A stretch of DNA of 6,557 nucleotides from an uncultured bacterium (lineage in GTDB: Bacteria > Verrucomicrobiota > Kiritimatiellia > RFP12 > UBA1067): assembly GCA_900547945.1 (NCBI GenBank), contig URIT01000156.1, positions 1 to 6,557 on the forward strand, given 5' to 3'. Shown here piece after piece: positions 1-5,372 of this stretch (position 1 is the stretch's first letter; the number at the start of each line of letters is the position of its first letter). Below the pieces are notes generated by a model. That model was not told where the DNA came from, searched no databases, and was given only the letters and a program-made list of their open reading frames with translations. Both the position numbers and the translations under genes were made by a program.

Positions 1-1191
1 CGTCACGGCGAGCGTGCCGCCCGCCGCGCCCACGCCGAGCGTCCCCACGCGGAACGTCTGCCCCGCCGCAAGCGCGAGCGGCGAGAAGGCGTCCACGTCG
101 AGGACGTAGCCGAGGGCCGACACGTCGTCGGCGGCAAGGGCGTTTGCGGGTGCGCTGTCCGCCACCACCGTGCCGAGCCGCCAGAACGCCGTCGCGTCGG
201 AGGCGATCGTCTCGCCGCGCGTCCCACGGCCCGTCCCCGCCGGCGGCGCGAACGAGACGACGTCCGAGACGACCGTGCCGACGCCGTTCGAGGCGACGAG
301 GCGGTAGGCAACCGCCTTGGAGGGGTCGTAGGCGTTCGTGAGCGTGATGGACGTCGCCTCCGGCGTCAGCGTCTGCACGCCCGTCCAGGGGCCCTCCGCC
401 GCGTCGGCGCATTCCAGGTAGTAGCGGTGGACGTCGGTCGAGGCCGGCCAGGAGAAGGCGAGGTCGAACGTGCCCTGGAGATGTTCGCACGTCAGCGCGA
501 GCGCGGACGGCGCGGCCGCGCCGAAGAGCGCGAGGCCCGAAAAGTGCGCGTTGTCCGTCTTCGTCGTGAAGGTGACGGCAATCCGGCCCGCCGCGTCCGC
601 CGTCACCTTCGGATACTGCTTGCAGAGGGCCTTGTAGGCACCGCCCGCCTCCTCGAAGATGTCGATGTTCGTTCCAAGCGTCATCCCGTTCGCGGCGACG
701 TGCCAGACGCGGCTGCCGACGCCGCCCGAACCGTTTGAGCCGCCGTAGTAGTTCTCCGTCAGGTGGAGTTCAAGCGTGTAGGACGCTCCCGGCACGAGGT
801 TCGTGAACGTCGCCGTCATCGTCGAGCCATAGCGCTCCAGCTGGTAGACGCACTCGGGCGCCCACGTGTTTGGGAGCGTGCGCGCGATCGCGTCCCCCGA
901 GGTGCCGCCCGCATTGCCGCCCGACAGCGCCGCCGGCGACCAGCGGAACGGCCAGGGGTCGCCCGAGACGGGCGTCCCCGTCAGGGCGTCGACGAGCCCA
1001 AGGCCGTCCGGCGTCCGCTCGGCCGCCAACGCCATGCCCGCCAGTGCCGCGCAGACGACGCCCGCCAAGCCCCGGAAGCGATGCGGACGCGACAAGCGCG
1101 TCCCTCCCGCCAACCTTCTGAGGAACGATACGGGAGGGACGCGCTTGTCGCGTCCGGGGTTTGCAACGGTCTCCTTCAACAACGTGTCCAT
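1..1191 (-). CDS. Secreted malectin-like / fibronectin-III-like carbohydrate-binding protein (3' end outside window)
   Basis: An open minus-strand frame of 397 codons starts at ATG 1191 and runs off the left edge without a stop. The start is chosen because AGGAG lies 8 nt upstream. Residues 1-40 form a long basic n-region, followed by a hydrophobic stretch (about 41-57, ending MALAA), so this looks like a signal peptide with cleavage near residue 57. Residues ~80-225 resemble a malectin-like beta-sandwich (LHLTENYYGG, GSRVWHVAANG, TDNAHFSGLALFG); that family binds glucose-type sugars. Residues ~227-315 look like a fibronectin-III-like module (YYLECADAAEGPW, YRLVASNG). Residues 318-397 are unassigned. 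A paired palindromic repeat is read in frame at about residues 12-36, before the hydrophobic core. Export and sugar binding are inferred from the domains; substrate and full length are unknown. The family call is by eye, so another jelly-roll carbohydrate-binding module remains possible. Confidence 0.8.
   Translation of the reverse strand, partial: MDTLLKETVANPGRDKRVPPVSFLRRLAGGTRLSRPHRFRGLAGVVCAALAGMALAAERTPDGLGLVDALTGTPVSGDPWPFRWSPAALSGGNAGGTSGDAIARTLPNTWAPECVYQLERYGSTMTATFTNLVPGASYTLELHLTENYYGGSNGSGGVGSRVWHVAANGMTLGTNIDIFEEAGGAYKALCKQYPKVTADAAGRIAVTFTTKTDNAHFSGLALFGAAAPSALALTCEHLQGTFDLAFSWPASTDVHRYYLECADAAEGPWTGVQTLTPEATSITLTNAYDPSKAVAYRLVASNGVGTVVSDVVSFAPPAGTGRGTRGETIASDATAFWRLGTVVADSAPANALAADDVSALGYVLDVDAFSPLALAAGQTFRVGTLGVGAAGGTLAVT
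1084..1156. repeat. REP-like inverted pair inside the malectin-protein reading frame
   Basis: Two perfect 26-bp inverted copies (1084-1109 and 1131-1156) flank a 21-nt loop. Each copy is itself a small hairpin, GGACGCG-ACAAG-CGCGTCC, followed by a CTCCCG tail. In this pair the tails face the loop. The pair is read in frame as the basic n-region of the protein starting at 1191. In mRNA it could form a 26-bp helix about 36 nt after the start codon. The same 26-mer occurs at 2906-2931 and 2965-2990. The architecture resembles REP/REPIN elements; the mobilising enzyme, if any, is not in this window. Confidence 0.9.
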
Positions 1192-1404
1192 CTCGCAGTC
1201 TCCTGTGAACAACCCCTCCGTGCGACGCCCACGGATCCAGCCACGCGACCGGGCAATCCCCGCATCAGCGCCCCACAAAAGGGAACCTACAGCAAGGTCA
1301 GTATGCCAAAAAGCCGCTCCCCGATGCAAGGAGAAAATGGACTTCTTTGAGGGGGGGGGGGCACAATTGTCATTTTTACGGCAATTGTGCGATTTTTATT
1401 CATT
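1192..1404. other. Intergenic region with AT-rich patch, 11-G tract and dyad
   Basis: This 213-bp gap separates the prenyl synthase stop from the malectin-like gene start. It holds a run of 11 G (1351-1361) and a 9-bp inverted repeat, GCACAATTG at 1361-1369 and CAATTGTGC at 1382-1390, with a 12-nt spacer. AT-rich DNA flanks the dyad up to the prenyl synthase stop. On the minus strand the dyad is followed by C residues, not T, so it is not a standard intrinsic terminator for the gene entering from the right. Each arm contains CAATTG, with centres 18 bp apart, which would suit a protein-binding operator. I see no coding sequence here. Confidence 0.6.
1300..1329 (-). promoter_or_regulatory. Possible promoter for the malectin-like gene
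   Basis: On the minus strand a TTGCAT box (1329-1324) and a CATACT box (1305-1300) are separated by 18 nt. They lie about 110 nt upstream of the ATG at 1191. The match to a sigma-70 promoter is moderate and untested. Confidence 0.3.
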
Positions 1405-2082
1405 TTATCCCAAGCGCGAGAGACCCACCCGGCACGCCACGGGGTCGTCGGCAAGGCGCTGTCCATACGCCGCGCGCAGGCGGAGCAGTTCGGGCGACGA
1501 CGCCCCGTCCGCAAGGTCGTCGTCGATCTGGAAGAGGATGCCGTAGGCCAGCCCGAAGCGCCGGTAGGGCGCGTCGTCCGCCCCGGCCGCGCGCGCGCCC
1601 AGCTGGGCGGCGAGCGCAAAGGCTTCGCCCGTCTTCCGCGCGCACGTCGAAAGGTAGCCCGCGCGGTCGAACGCCTGGTCGGACGCAAGGGGGTTCGCCC
1701 CCGGCGCCAGCAGGTCGTCGCCCTGTCCTTCGCAGAGCCGCATGTGGCTCTCCACCACGGCCTCCAGCATCGACGCGGCGGACGGGAACCCGCTCTTCAC
1801 GATCAGCCGGTAGCCGTGCGCGACGAGCCAGTCCCCCGCCGCGATCGCCACGCCCACGCCGTGTTCCTTCCAGGTCGTCGGGCGTCCGTACCGCTCCTCG
1901 TCGCCGTCCTGGATGTCGTCGTGGATGAGCGACGCCTTGTGGAAGCACTCCACGGCGTCGCACACGGGATCGATCGCGCCGGTGCCGCCGCAGATCTCGA
2001 AGACCCTGCGACAAAGGCGCGGCCGCAATCGCTTGCCGCCGCGCCCCAGGAACGCCAATGCGATCTCGGAGATCCGGCTCAC
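1405..2082 (-). CDS. Short polyprenyl (isoprenyl) diphosphate synthase
   Basis: This 225-residue protein belongs to the trans-prenyl diphosphate synthase family, which condenses isopentenyl diphosphate with allylic diphosphates in the cytoplasm. Visible motifs are GGKRLRP at residues 15-21, the first Asp-rich motif HDDIQD at 54-59 followed by RYGRP, GQGDD near 119-123, KTG at 150-152, and the second Asp-rich motif FQIDDDLAD at 184-192. Both metal-binding motifs are therefore intact. Residues just before the first motif are small (A50, S51), which in this family tends to go with longer chains, but product length cannot be fixed here. The protein is short: about 30 N-terminal and about 50 C-terminal residues of a typical ~300-residue member are absent. 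The start is GTG at 2082, overlapping the upstream TGA (GTGA), with no clear Shine-Dalgarno, so translational coupling to the F5/8 gene is likely. The TAA stop is at 1407-1405. Confidence 0.88.
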   Translation of the reverse strand: MSRISEIALAFLGRGGKRLRPRLCRRVFEICGGTGAIDPVCDAVECFHKASLIHDDIQDGDEERYGRPTTWKEHGVGVAIAAGDWLVAHGYRLIVKSGFPSAASMLEAVVESHMRLCEGQGDDLLAPGANPLASDQAFDRAGYLSTCARKTGEAFALAAQLGARAAGADDAPYRRFGLAYGILFQIDDDLADGASSPELLRLRAAYGQRLADDPVACRVGLSRLG

Positions 2083-2732
2083 TTGCCGAACACTTCGATC
2101 TCGATGTAGTTGTTCACGGGCTCGCTCGTGGAGCCGTTCGAGTAGACGCGCACGTAGCGGCCCTTCGTGAGCTTGGCGTCGACGGGGCGGCCGTCGTTGC
2201 GCTCGCGGTATTCCTTGTCCGTGCCCTTACCGAGCTTGGCGGAGTTGTCGTGGTCGTTGTTGAAGACCGTCGTCACGCCGTCCACGAAGTTCGCGTCATT
2301 GGAGATCTGCATGATCACGTCCTTGTAGACGCGCTCGTCGCCCTGGTCGTGCCACACGCAGATGGCGCTGATCACGTGCTCGGCGCCGAGGTCGAGCTGC
2401 ACCCACTGGAGGCCGCCGGGGAGCTGGAGCATCGCGGTGGCGTCCGGCGTCTTGTCGCCGTCGACGACGTACTCGTTGTCGCCCGTCACGGCCTCCTCGC
2501 TCGTCGTCACCTTGGTGTCCTCCGTCGTGAGCTTCTTCGCGTACTCGGGCTCCACCATGATCGGCGCGCGCAGCTTGCCGGGGCCGCGGTCGGGTTCGAG
2601 GTTGTCGCTCTTGATCTCCTTCGGCGTGCCGCTCGAATGGGGCGCGGGCAGCTCGAACTTGATGGCAACCTTCTCGGCGAACAGCGCGGAGGCGCAGAGC
2701 GCAACCGCGCCGACGAACATGAGCTTCTTCAT
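2079..2732 (-). CDS. Exported F5/8 type C (discoidin-like) domain protein
   Basis: The 217-residue product begins with a clear signal peptide (MKKLMFVGAVALCASALFA, probable cleavage after residue 19). Residues ~85-217 fit an F5/8 type C / galactose-binding-like fold: WVQLDLGAEHVISAICVWHD near 110-129, VIMQISNDANF near 139-149, and the final strand pattern GRYVRVYSNG...NNYIEIEVFG. Such domains usually bind carbohydrates or other surface ligands; no catalytic domain is present. Residues ~20-84 are unassigned, charged and probably partly disordered. ATG 2732 is supported by AAGGA about 10 nt upstream and by the promoter at 2797-2769, giving a leader of about 30 nt. The stop TGA overlaps the GTG start of the prenyl synthase by 4 nt, so the two are probably co-transcribed, although their predicted compartments differ. 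The ligand is unknown. Confidence 0.87.
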   Translation of the reverse strand: MKKLMFVGAVALCASALFAEKVAIKFELPAPHSSGTPKEIKSDNLEPDRGPGKLRAPIMVEPEYAKKLTTEDTKVTTSEEAVTGDNEYVVDGDKTPDATAMLQLPGGLQWVQLDLGAEHVISAICVWHDQGDERVYKDVIMQISNDANFVDGVTTVFNNDHDNSAKLGKGTDKEYRERNDGRPVDAKLTKGRYVRVYSNGSTSEPVNNYIEIEVFGK

Positions 2733-2768
2733 TTTGTTGATATCCTTTCTTGAAAACCGATGCGGAAA

Positions 2769-2797
2769 AGTTTATCAGATACGGGGGCGGTTGTCCA
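2769..2797 (-). promoter_or_regulatory. Probable sigma-70-type promoter of the F5/8 protein gene
   Basis: On the minus strand TGGACA (2797-2792, one mismatch to TTGACA) is followed after 17 nt by TAAACT (2774-2769), preceded by TGA as an extended -10. The predicted start site is near 2762, leaving about 30 nt of leader that contains the ribosome binding site. The -35 box shares 3 bp with the 14-bp inverted repeat at 2795-2827, so a protein or structure on that repeat could affect promoter use. Confidence 0.5.
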
Positions 2798-2827
2798 TTC
2801 GCTCGCCGCCTTTCGGCGAGCGAATGG
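2795..2827. repeat. 14-bp perfect inverted repeat with 5-nt loop
   Basis: CCATTCGCTCGCCG at 2795-2808 pairs exactly with 2814-2827 around a 5-nt loop. TTAA follows directly at 2828-2831, joining it to the hairpin cluster on its right. No T-run follows on the minus strand, so it is not a canonical terminator. It could be an operator, an mRNA hairpin formed by read-through from the solute-binding-protein gene, or another member of the hairpin family. Confidence 0.75.
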
Positions 2828-3092
2828 TTAAATCGGCCTTCGGCCTTTAAGTGGTTAAGTCGCCGCTTCGCGGCTTTAAATGTCCCTCCGGGCTGGTCCA
2901 GCACACGGGAGGGACGCGCTTGTCGCGTCCGCACGACCGGCGCGGGTCCTTCGCGCGCAGAGCCCGGACGCGACAAGCGCGTCCCTCCCGTACACGCCCT
3001 AGACCACACGCCCCGGATGCGAAGCACAATTTAAAGCCGCGAAGCGGCAACTTAACGACTTAACCACTTAAAGCCGCGAAGCGGCGACTTAA
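2828..3092. repeat. Compound repeat island of TTAA-bounded hairpins and octamer spacers
   Basis: This gene-free interval holds several related modules. Three copies of a 25-nt unit (2855-2879 inverted, 3031-3055, 3068-3092) carry a GCCGC/GCGGC stem with a 3-nt TTC or GAA loop, bounded by TTAA. A fourth module at 2828-2850 has the same plan but a GGCC/GGCC stem. Between and beside the units runs an 8-bp periodic spacer (ACTTAACG, ACTTAACC, ACTTAAAG at about 3050-3073). The inner part is an inverted REP-like pair. The copy at 3068-3092 contains the TAA stop of the solute-binding-protein gene. Read from that gene, each hairpin is followed by TTTAA, a weak terminator-like arrangement. Confidence 0.85.
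2906..2990. repeat. REP-like inverted pair (tails outward)
   Basis: Two perfect inverted copies of the same 26-mer seen in the malectin-like gene lie at 2906-2931 and 2965-2990, with a 33-nt spacer. Here the CTCCCG tails face outward, the opposite of the 1084-1156 pair. A decayed tail fragment, GTCCCTCC at 2882-2889, lies to the left. Finding the 26-mer in both inverted arrangements shows that the monomer, not the pair, is the repeating unit. Confidence 0.9.
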
Positions 3093-4690
3093 TCTTTCCT
3101 GAAGAGGTGCTTTTCCGTGCCGTAGGGGAAGTCCGTCGGGCGGTAGTTGCCCACGTGGTCCCAGGAGAGCGCGTAGGCCTTGGGGAAGTGGAGGAAGATC
3201 CACGGACAGTCCTCGCGCACGACCTCCTGCGCCTGCCGCCAGAGCGCGACGCGCGCCGCAGGGTCCGCCGTCGCCATCGCCGCGTCGTAGAGGCGGTCGA
3301 ACGCGGGGTTGCGGTAGTTGCCGTGGTTCGCCCCCGGCGAGACGTTCTTCGAGTGGAAGAGCTGCAGAAAGTTCTCGGCGTCCGGGTAGTCGCCGATCCA
3401 GCCGAGCATGAAGAGCGTCACGTCGCCCTTGTTCACCGCGTCAAGGTAGGCGTTCCACGTCATGTAGCGCGGTTCGAGCCGCACGCCGATGCGGTTGTAG
3501 AAGCTCTGCATCAGCTCCGCCTCCTCGCGCGCCGTCTGGTTCGCACGGCCGATCGTGAGGGAGATCTCAAGGCGGCGGCCCGTCTTCGGATCGATCCCCC
3601 CCGCATAGCCCGCCTCGGCGAGGAGGCGCTTCGCCTTCTCCACGTCGAAGGCGTAGGCGAACGGCGTCTCCAGCCGCCCCTCCACGCCCGGCGGCACGGG
3701 GCCGTCGCTCGGCTCGACGCGGTTGTTGAGGAAGCGCTTCCACGCCGGCGCGTCGAACGCGCAGTTGAGCGCCTGGCGCAGCTTCCGGTTCGGACCCAGC
3801 ACGGGGTCGTTCATGTTGATCCCCACGTACATCACCGTCATCGTGGGCGCGCCGTGCAGGTGGATGCCGCGCGATTCCAGGTCGCCCGCAAGCCTGCCGT
3901 CGGGCCCCACCACCGCGTCCCAGTTGTCGTGCGAGACCTCCCCGAGGAAGTCGACTTCGCGGGAGAGGAACATGAGCCACTGCGTCGACACGTCGTCCAC
4001 CACGAAGTAGTCGATCTCGTCGTAGGGCGTCGTCTTGATCTCGCGCCATCCCCGCCACGTCGGGTCGCGGCGGAAGCGCATCCGGTGGTTGCGCCACCAT
4101 TCGGCGAGCCGGTACGGACCCGACCCCACCGCGACGCCGCCGAACTTCACCCCGTAGCGCACCACCGCCTCGTGCGGCACCACCGCCGCGTACGCCATCG
4201 CCATCAGCCACGGGAAGACGTGCAGCGGACGCTTGAGCGTGATGCGCACCGTGCGCGGATCGACGGCCTCGACGCGCGCCACGGCCTCCATCGTCCAGAG
4301 TCCGCTCGACGCATTCGCCTTGTCGGCGAGCCGGTTGAGCGAATAGACGACATCCCCGGCGACGACGGGCCGCCCCTCTCCGCCCGGGAAGCACGCATCC
4401 GGCTGGAAGCGCGCCCCCTCGCGGATGCGGAACGTGTACACGAGCCCGTTCGTCGACACCCCGGGCAGGTCGCAGAGCCCGCCCTTCAGGCGGTACGGAC
4501 GCGCGAAGTAGTCCACTTCGAGCAGCGGCTCGTAGACGAGCGACACGGCACGCGCCTCGCAGACGCTCGCCGCCCGCAGCGGATCCATCGACGCCACCCG
4601 CTCCAGCGGCCGCCGGAACACCGTCTCACCCGCGCACCATCCCGCCAGCACCACGCACCCGCACCACACCCACCCTTTCGTCTTCTTCAT
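3089..4690 (-). CDS. ABC transporter substrate-binding protein, family 5 (peptide/nickel type)
   Basis: The 533-residue product has the length and motifs of DppA/OppA-type solute-binding proteins, which capture oligopeptides, nickel complexes or related solutes in the periplasm for an ABC importer. Visible are a signal peptide (about residues 1-21), the N-terminal MDPL segment near 35, LVYEPLLEVD near 51-60, VGSGPYRLAEWW at 188-199, RQALNCAFD at 305-313, FDVEKAKRLLAEAGY near 348-362 and WIGDYPDAENFL at 431-442. The cysteines at 10, 12 and 19 do not make a lipobox (W precedes C19), so a soluble periplasmic protein is more likely than a lipoprotein. ATG 4690 has a strong GGAGGT 5 nt upstream. 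No permease or ATPase gene is in the window, so it seems to be an orphan binding protein; the ligand cannot be read from sequence. Its TAA stop lies in a repeat unit. Confidence 0.93.
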   Translation of the reverse strand: MKKTKGWVWCGCVVLAGWCAGETVFRRPLERVASMDPLRAASVCEARAVSLVYEPLLEVDYFARPYRLKGGLCDLPGVSTNGLVYTFRIREGARFQPDACFPGGEGRPVVAGDVVYSLNRLADKANASSGLWTMEAVARVEAVDPRTVRITLKRPLHVFPWLMAMAYAAVVPHEAVVRYGVKFGGVAVGSGPYRLAEWWRNHRMRFRRDPTWRGWREIKTTPYDEIDYFVVDDVSTQWLMFLSREVDFLGEVSHDNWDAVVGPDGRLAGDLESRGIHLHGAPTMTVMYVGINMNDPVLGPNRKLRQALNCAFDAPAWKRFLNNRVEPSDGPVPPGVEGRLETPFAYAFDVEKAKRLLAEAGYAGGIDPKTGRRLEISLTIGRANQTAREEAELMQSFYNRIGVRLEPRYMTWNAYLDAVNKGDVTLFMLGWIGDYPDAENFLQLFHSKNVSPGANHGNYRNPAFDRLYDAAMATADPAARVALWRQAQEVVREDCPWIFLHFPKAYALSWDHVGNYRPTDFPYGTEKHLFRKD

Positions 4691-4693
4691 GGC

Positions 4694-4735
4694 TCACCTC
4701 CAATCCACAGGATTCCCGTAACGCAGGCGCAGCAT
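4694..4735 (-). other. Possible 13-codon upstream ORF before the solute-binding-protein gene
   Basis: On the minus strand ATG 4735 opens MLRLRYGNPVDWR and stops at TGA 4696-4694. Its last codons overlap the GGAGGTGA Shine-Dalgarno of the next gene, whose ATG follows after 3 nt. A small hairpin (AACGCAG 4720-4726 with CTGCGTT 4736-4742) covers its start. It may be a leader peptide or chance; no good ribosome binding site precedes it. Confidence 0.2.
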
Positions 4736-4755
4736 CTGCGTTCCACACCGGAAAA

Positions 4756-4852
4756 CTTAACCACTTAAACCACTTAACTACTTAACCACGTAACCACGTA
4801 ACCACTTAATCACTTAACCACTTAACTACTTAACTACTTAACCACTTAATCA
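4756..4852. repeat. Octamer tandem array (consensus CTTAACCA, 12 units)
   Basis: Twelve near-identical 8-bp units run without interruption; one has 9 bp. Variants are CTTAACTA, CGTAACCA and CTTAATCA. The last unit contributes the TCA that is the pgpA stop codon on the minus strand. The same octamer links hairpins in the island at 3049-3073. Each TTAA carries a TAA on both strands, and the period of 8 rotates it through all reading frames. Confidence 0.95.
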
Positions 4853-5353
4853 TCCCTCCACCATCCACGCGAAACCCGAGACGAGCGCCGCCGTGTAGGC
4901 GGCCGAGACGACGTCGTCGAAGAGGACGCCGTGCGCCGTGTGGATGTTGCGGTCGATGTAGCGCGCGACCGGCAGCTTGATTGCGTCCAGGATGCGGAAG
5001 ACGACAAAGCCCCCGAGCGCATACGCCCACATCGGCGCCTCGGGGCGGGCGGGCAGCACCCAGAAGAGCGGCACGCAGAGATACCCCACCACCTCGTCCA
5101 GCACGAAGTGCTTCGGGTCGAAATCATGCCAATGCGCCTGTGCCCACGGCGTGAGCCGGTAGTGGAGCCCCGCGAACAGGAAAACGCCGCACAGGCACCA
5201 GAAACGGATGGCCGACTCGCCCCAGCCGAGCCCCAGCGCGAGCCCATGCCAGGCGAGCCCCACGAGGGCGCCGAAGGAACCCGGCACCACGGGGGCCAGG
5301 CCGAGGAAGAAACCGCTCGCCAGGAACAGTTTGAGGAGATTGTCCTTTTTCAC
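4850..5353 (-). CDS. pgpA: Phosphatidylglycerophosphatase A
   Basis: This 167-residue inner-membrane enzyme would dephosphorylate phosphatidylglycerophosphate to phosphatidylglycerol, the last step of PG synthesis. It is close in length to E. coli PgpA (about 170) and keeps the family signature: LAPVVPGSFGALVG at 19-32, LDEVVGYL at 85-92, FRILDAIKLPVARYIDRNIH at 119-138, and GVLFDDVVSAAYTA at 142-155. The conserved acidic residues D86, E87, D123, D146 and D147 are present. Hydrophobic stretches near 8-40, 50-64, 88-102 and 148-164 fit a polytopic membrane protein. The start is GTG 5353; there is no upstream in-frame ATG or GTG close by and no good Shine-Dalgarno. A TGCTATACT element ends 7 nt before the GTG, so the message may be leaderless. 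The TGA stop lies in the first unit of the octamer array. Confidence 0.95.
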   Translation of the reverse strand: MKKDNLLKLFLASGFFLGLAPVVPGSFGALVGLAWHGLALGLGWGESAIRFWCLCGVFLFAGLHYRLTPWAQAHWHDFDPKHFVLDEVVGYLCVPLFWVLPARPEAPMWAYALGGFVVFRILDAIKLPVARYIDRNIHTAHGVLFDDVVSAAYTAALVSGFAWMVEG

Positions 5354-5360
5354 GCCGCCC

Positions 5361-5369
5361 AGTATAGCA
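5361..5369 (-). promoter_or_regulatory. Extended -10 promoter at the pgpA start
   Basis: The minus strand reads TGC-TATACT (5369-5361), matching the extended -10 pattern with one mismatch in the hexamer. No -35 box is seen 16-18 nt upstream, where the heptamer array lies. The predicted transcription start falls on or within about 1 nt of the GTG at 5353, implying a leaderless mRNA. Confidence 0.45.
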
Positions 5370-5372
5370 AAT

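Noticed and set aside
1361..1390. Intrinsic terminator for the prenyl synthase gene
   Set aside because: On the minus strand the dyad is followed by a C run, not T; the T-rich flank lies on the plus strand, where there is no gene.
763..1546. Overlapping plus-strand frames of about 200 codons
   Set aside because: They run antisense to the malectin-like gene and through repeats and the intergenic gap; no motif or ribosome binding site supports them.
2058..2753. 231-codon plus-strand frame
   Set aside because: It is the antisense shadow of the F5/8 gene, which has a signal peptide, ribosome binding site and domain pattern.
4634..4690. Lipoprotein signal in the solute-binding protein
   Set aside because: Residue -1 to Cys19 is Trp and Cys10/Cys12 have no suitable lipobox, so a standard signal peptide fits better.
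3107..4768. 553-codon plus-strand open frame
   Set aside because: It is antisense to the well-supported solute-binding-protein gene, is rich in Arg/His/Val without recognisable motifs, and is explained by scarce stop codons in high-GC DNA.
4756..4852. CRISPR array
   Set aside because: The repeat is an 8-bp uninterrupted tandem with no spacers and no cas genes nearby.
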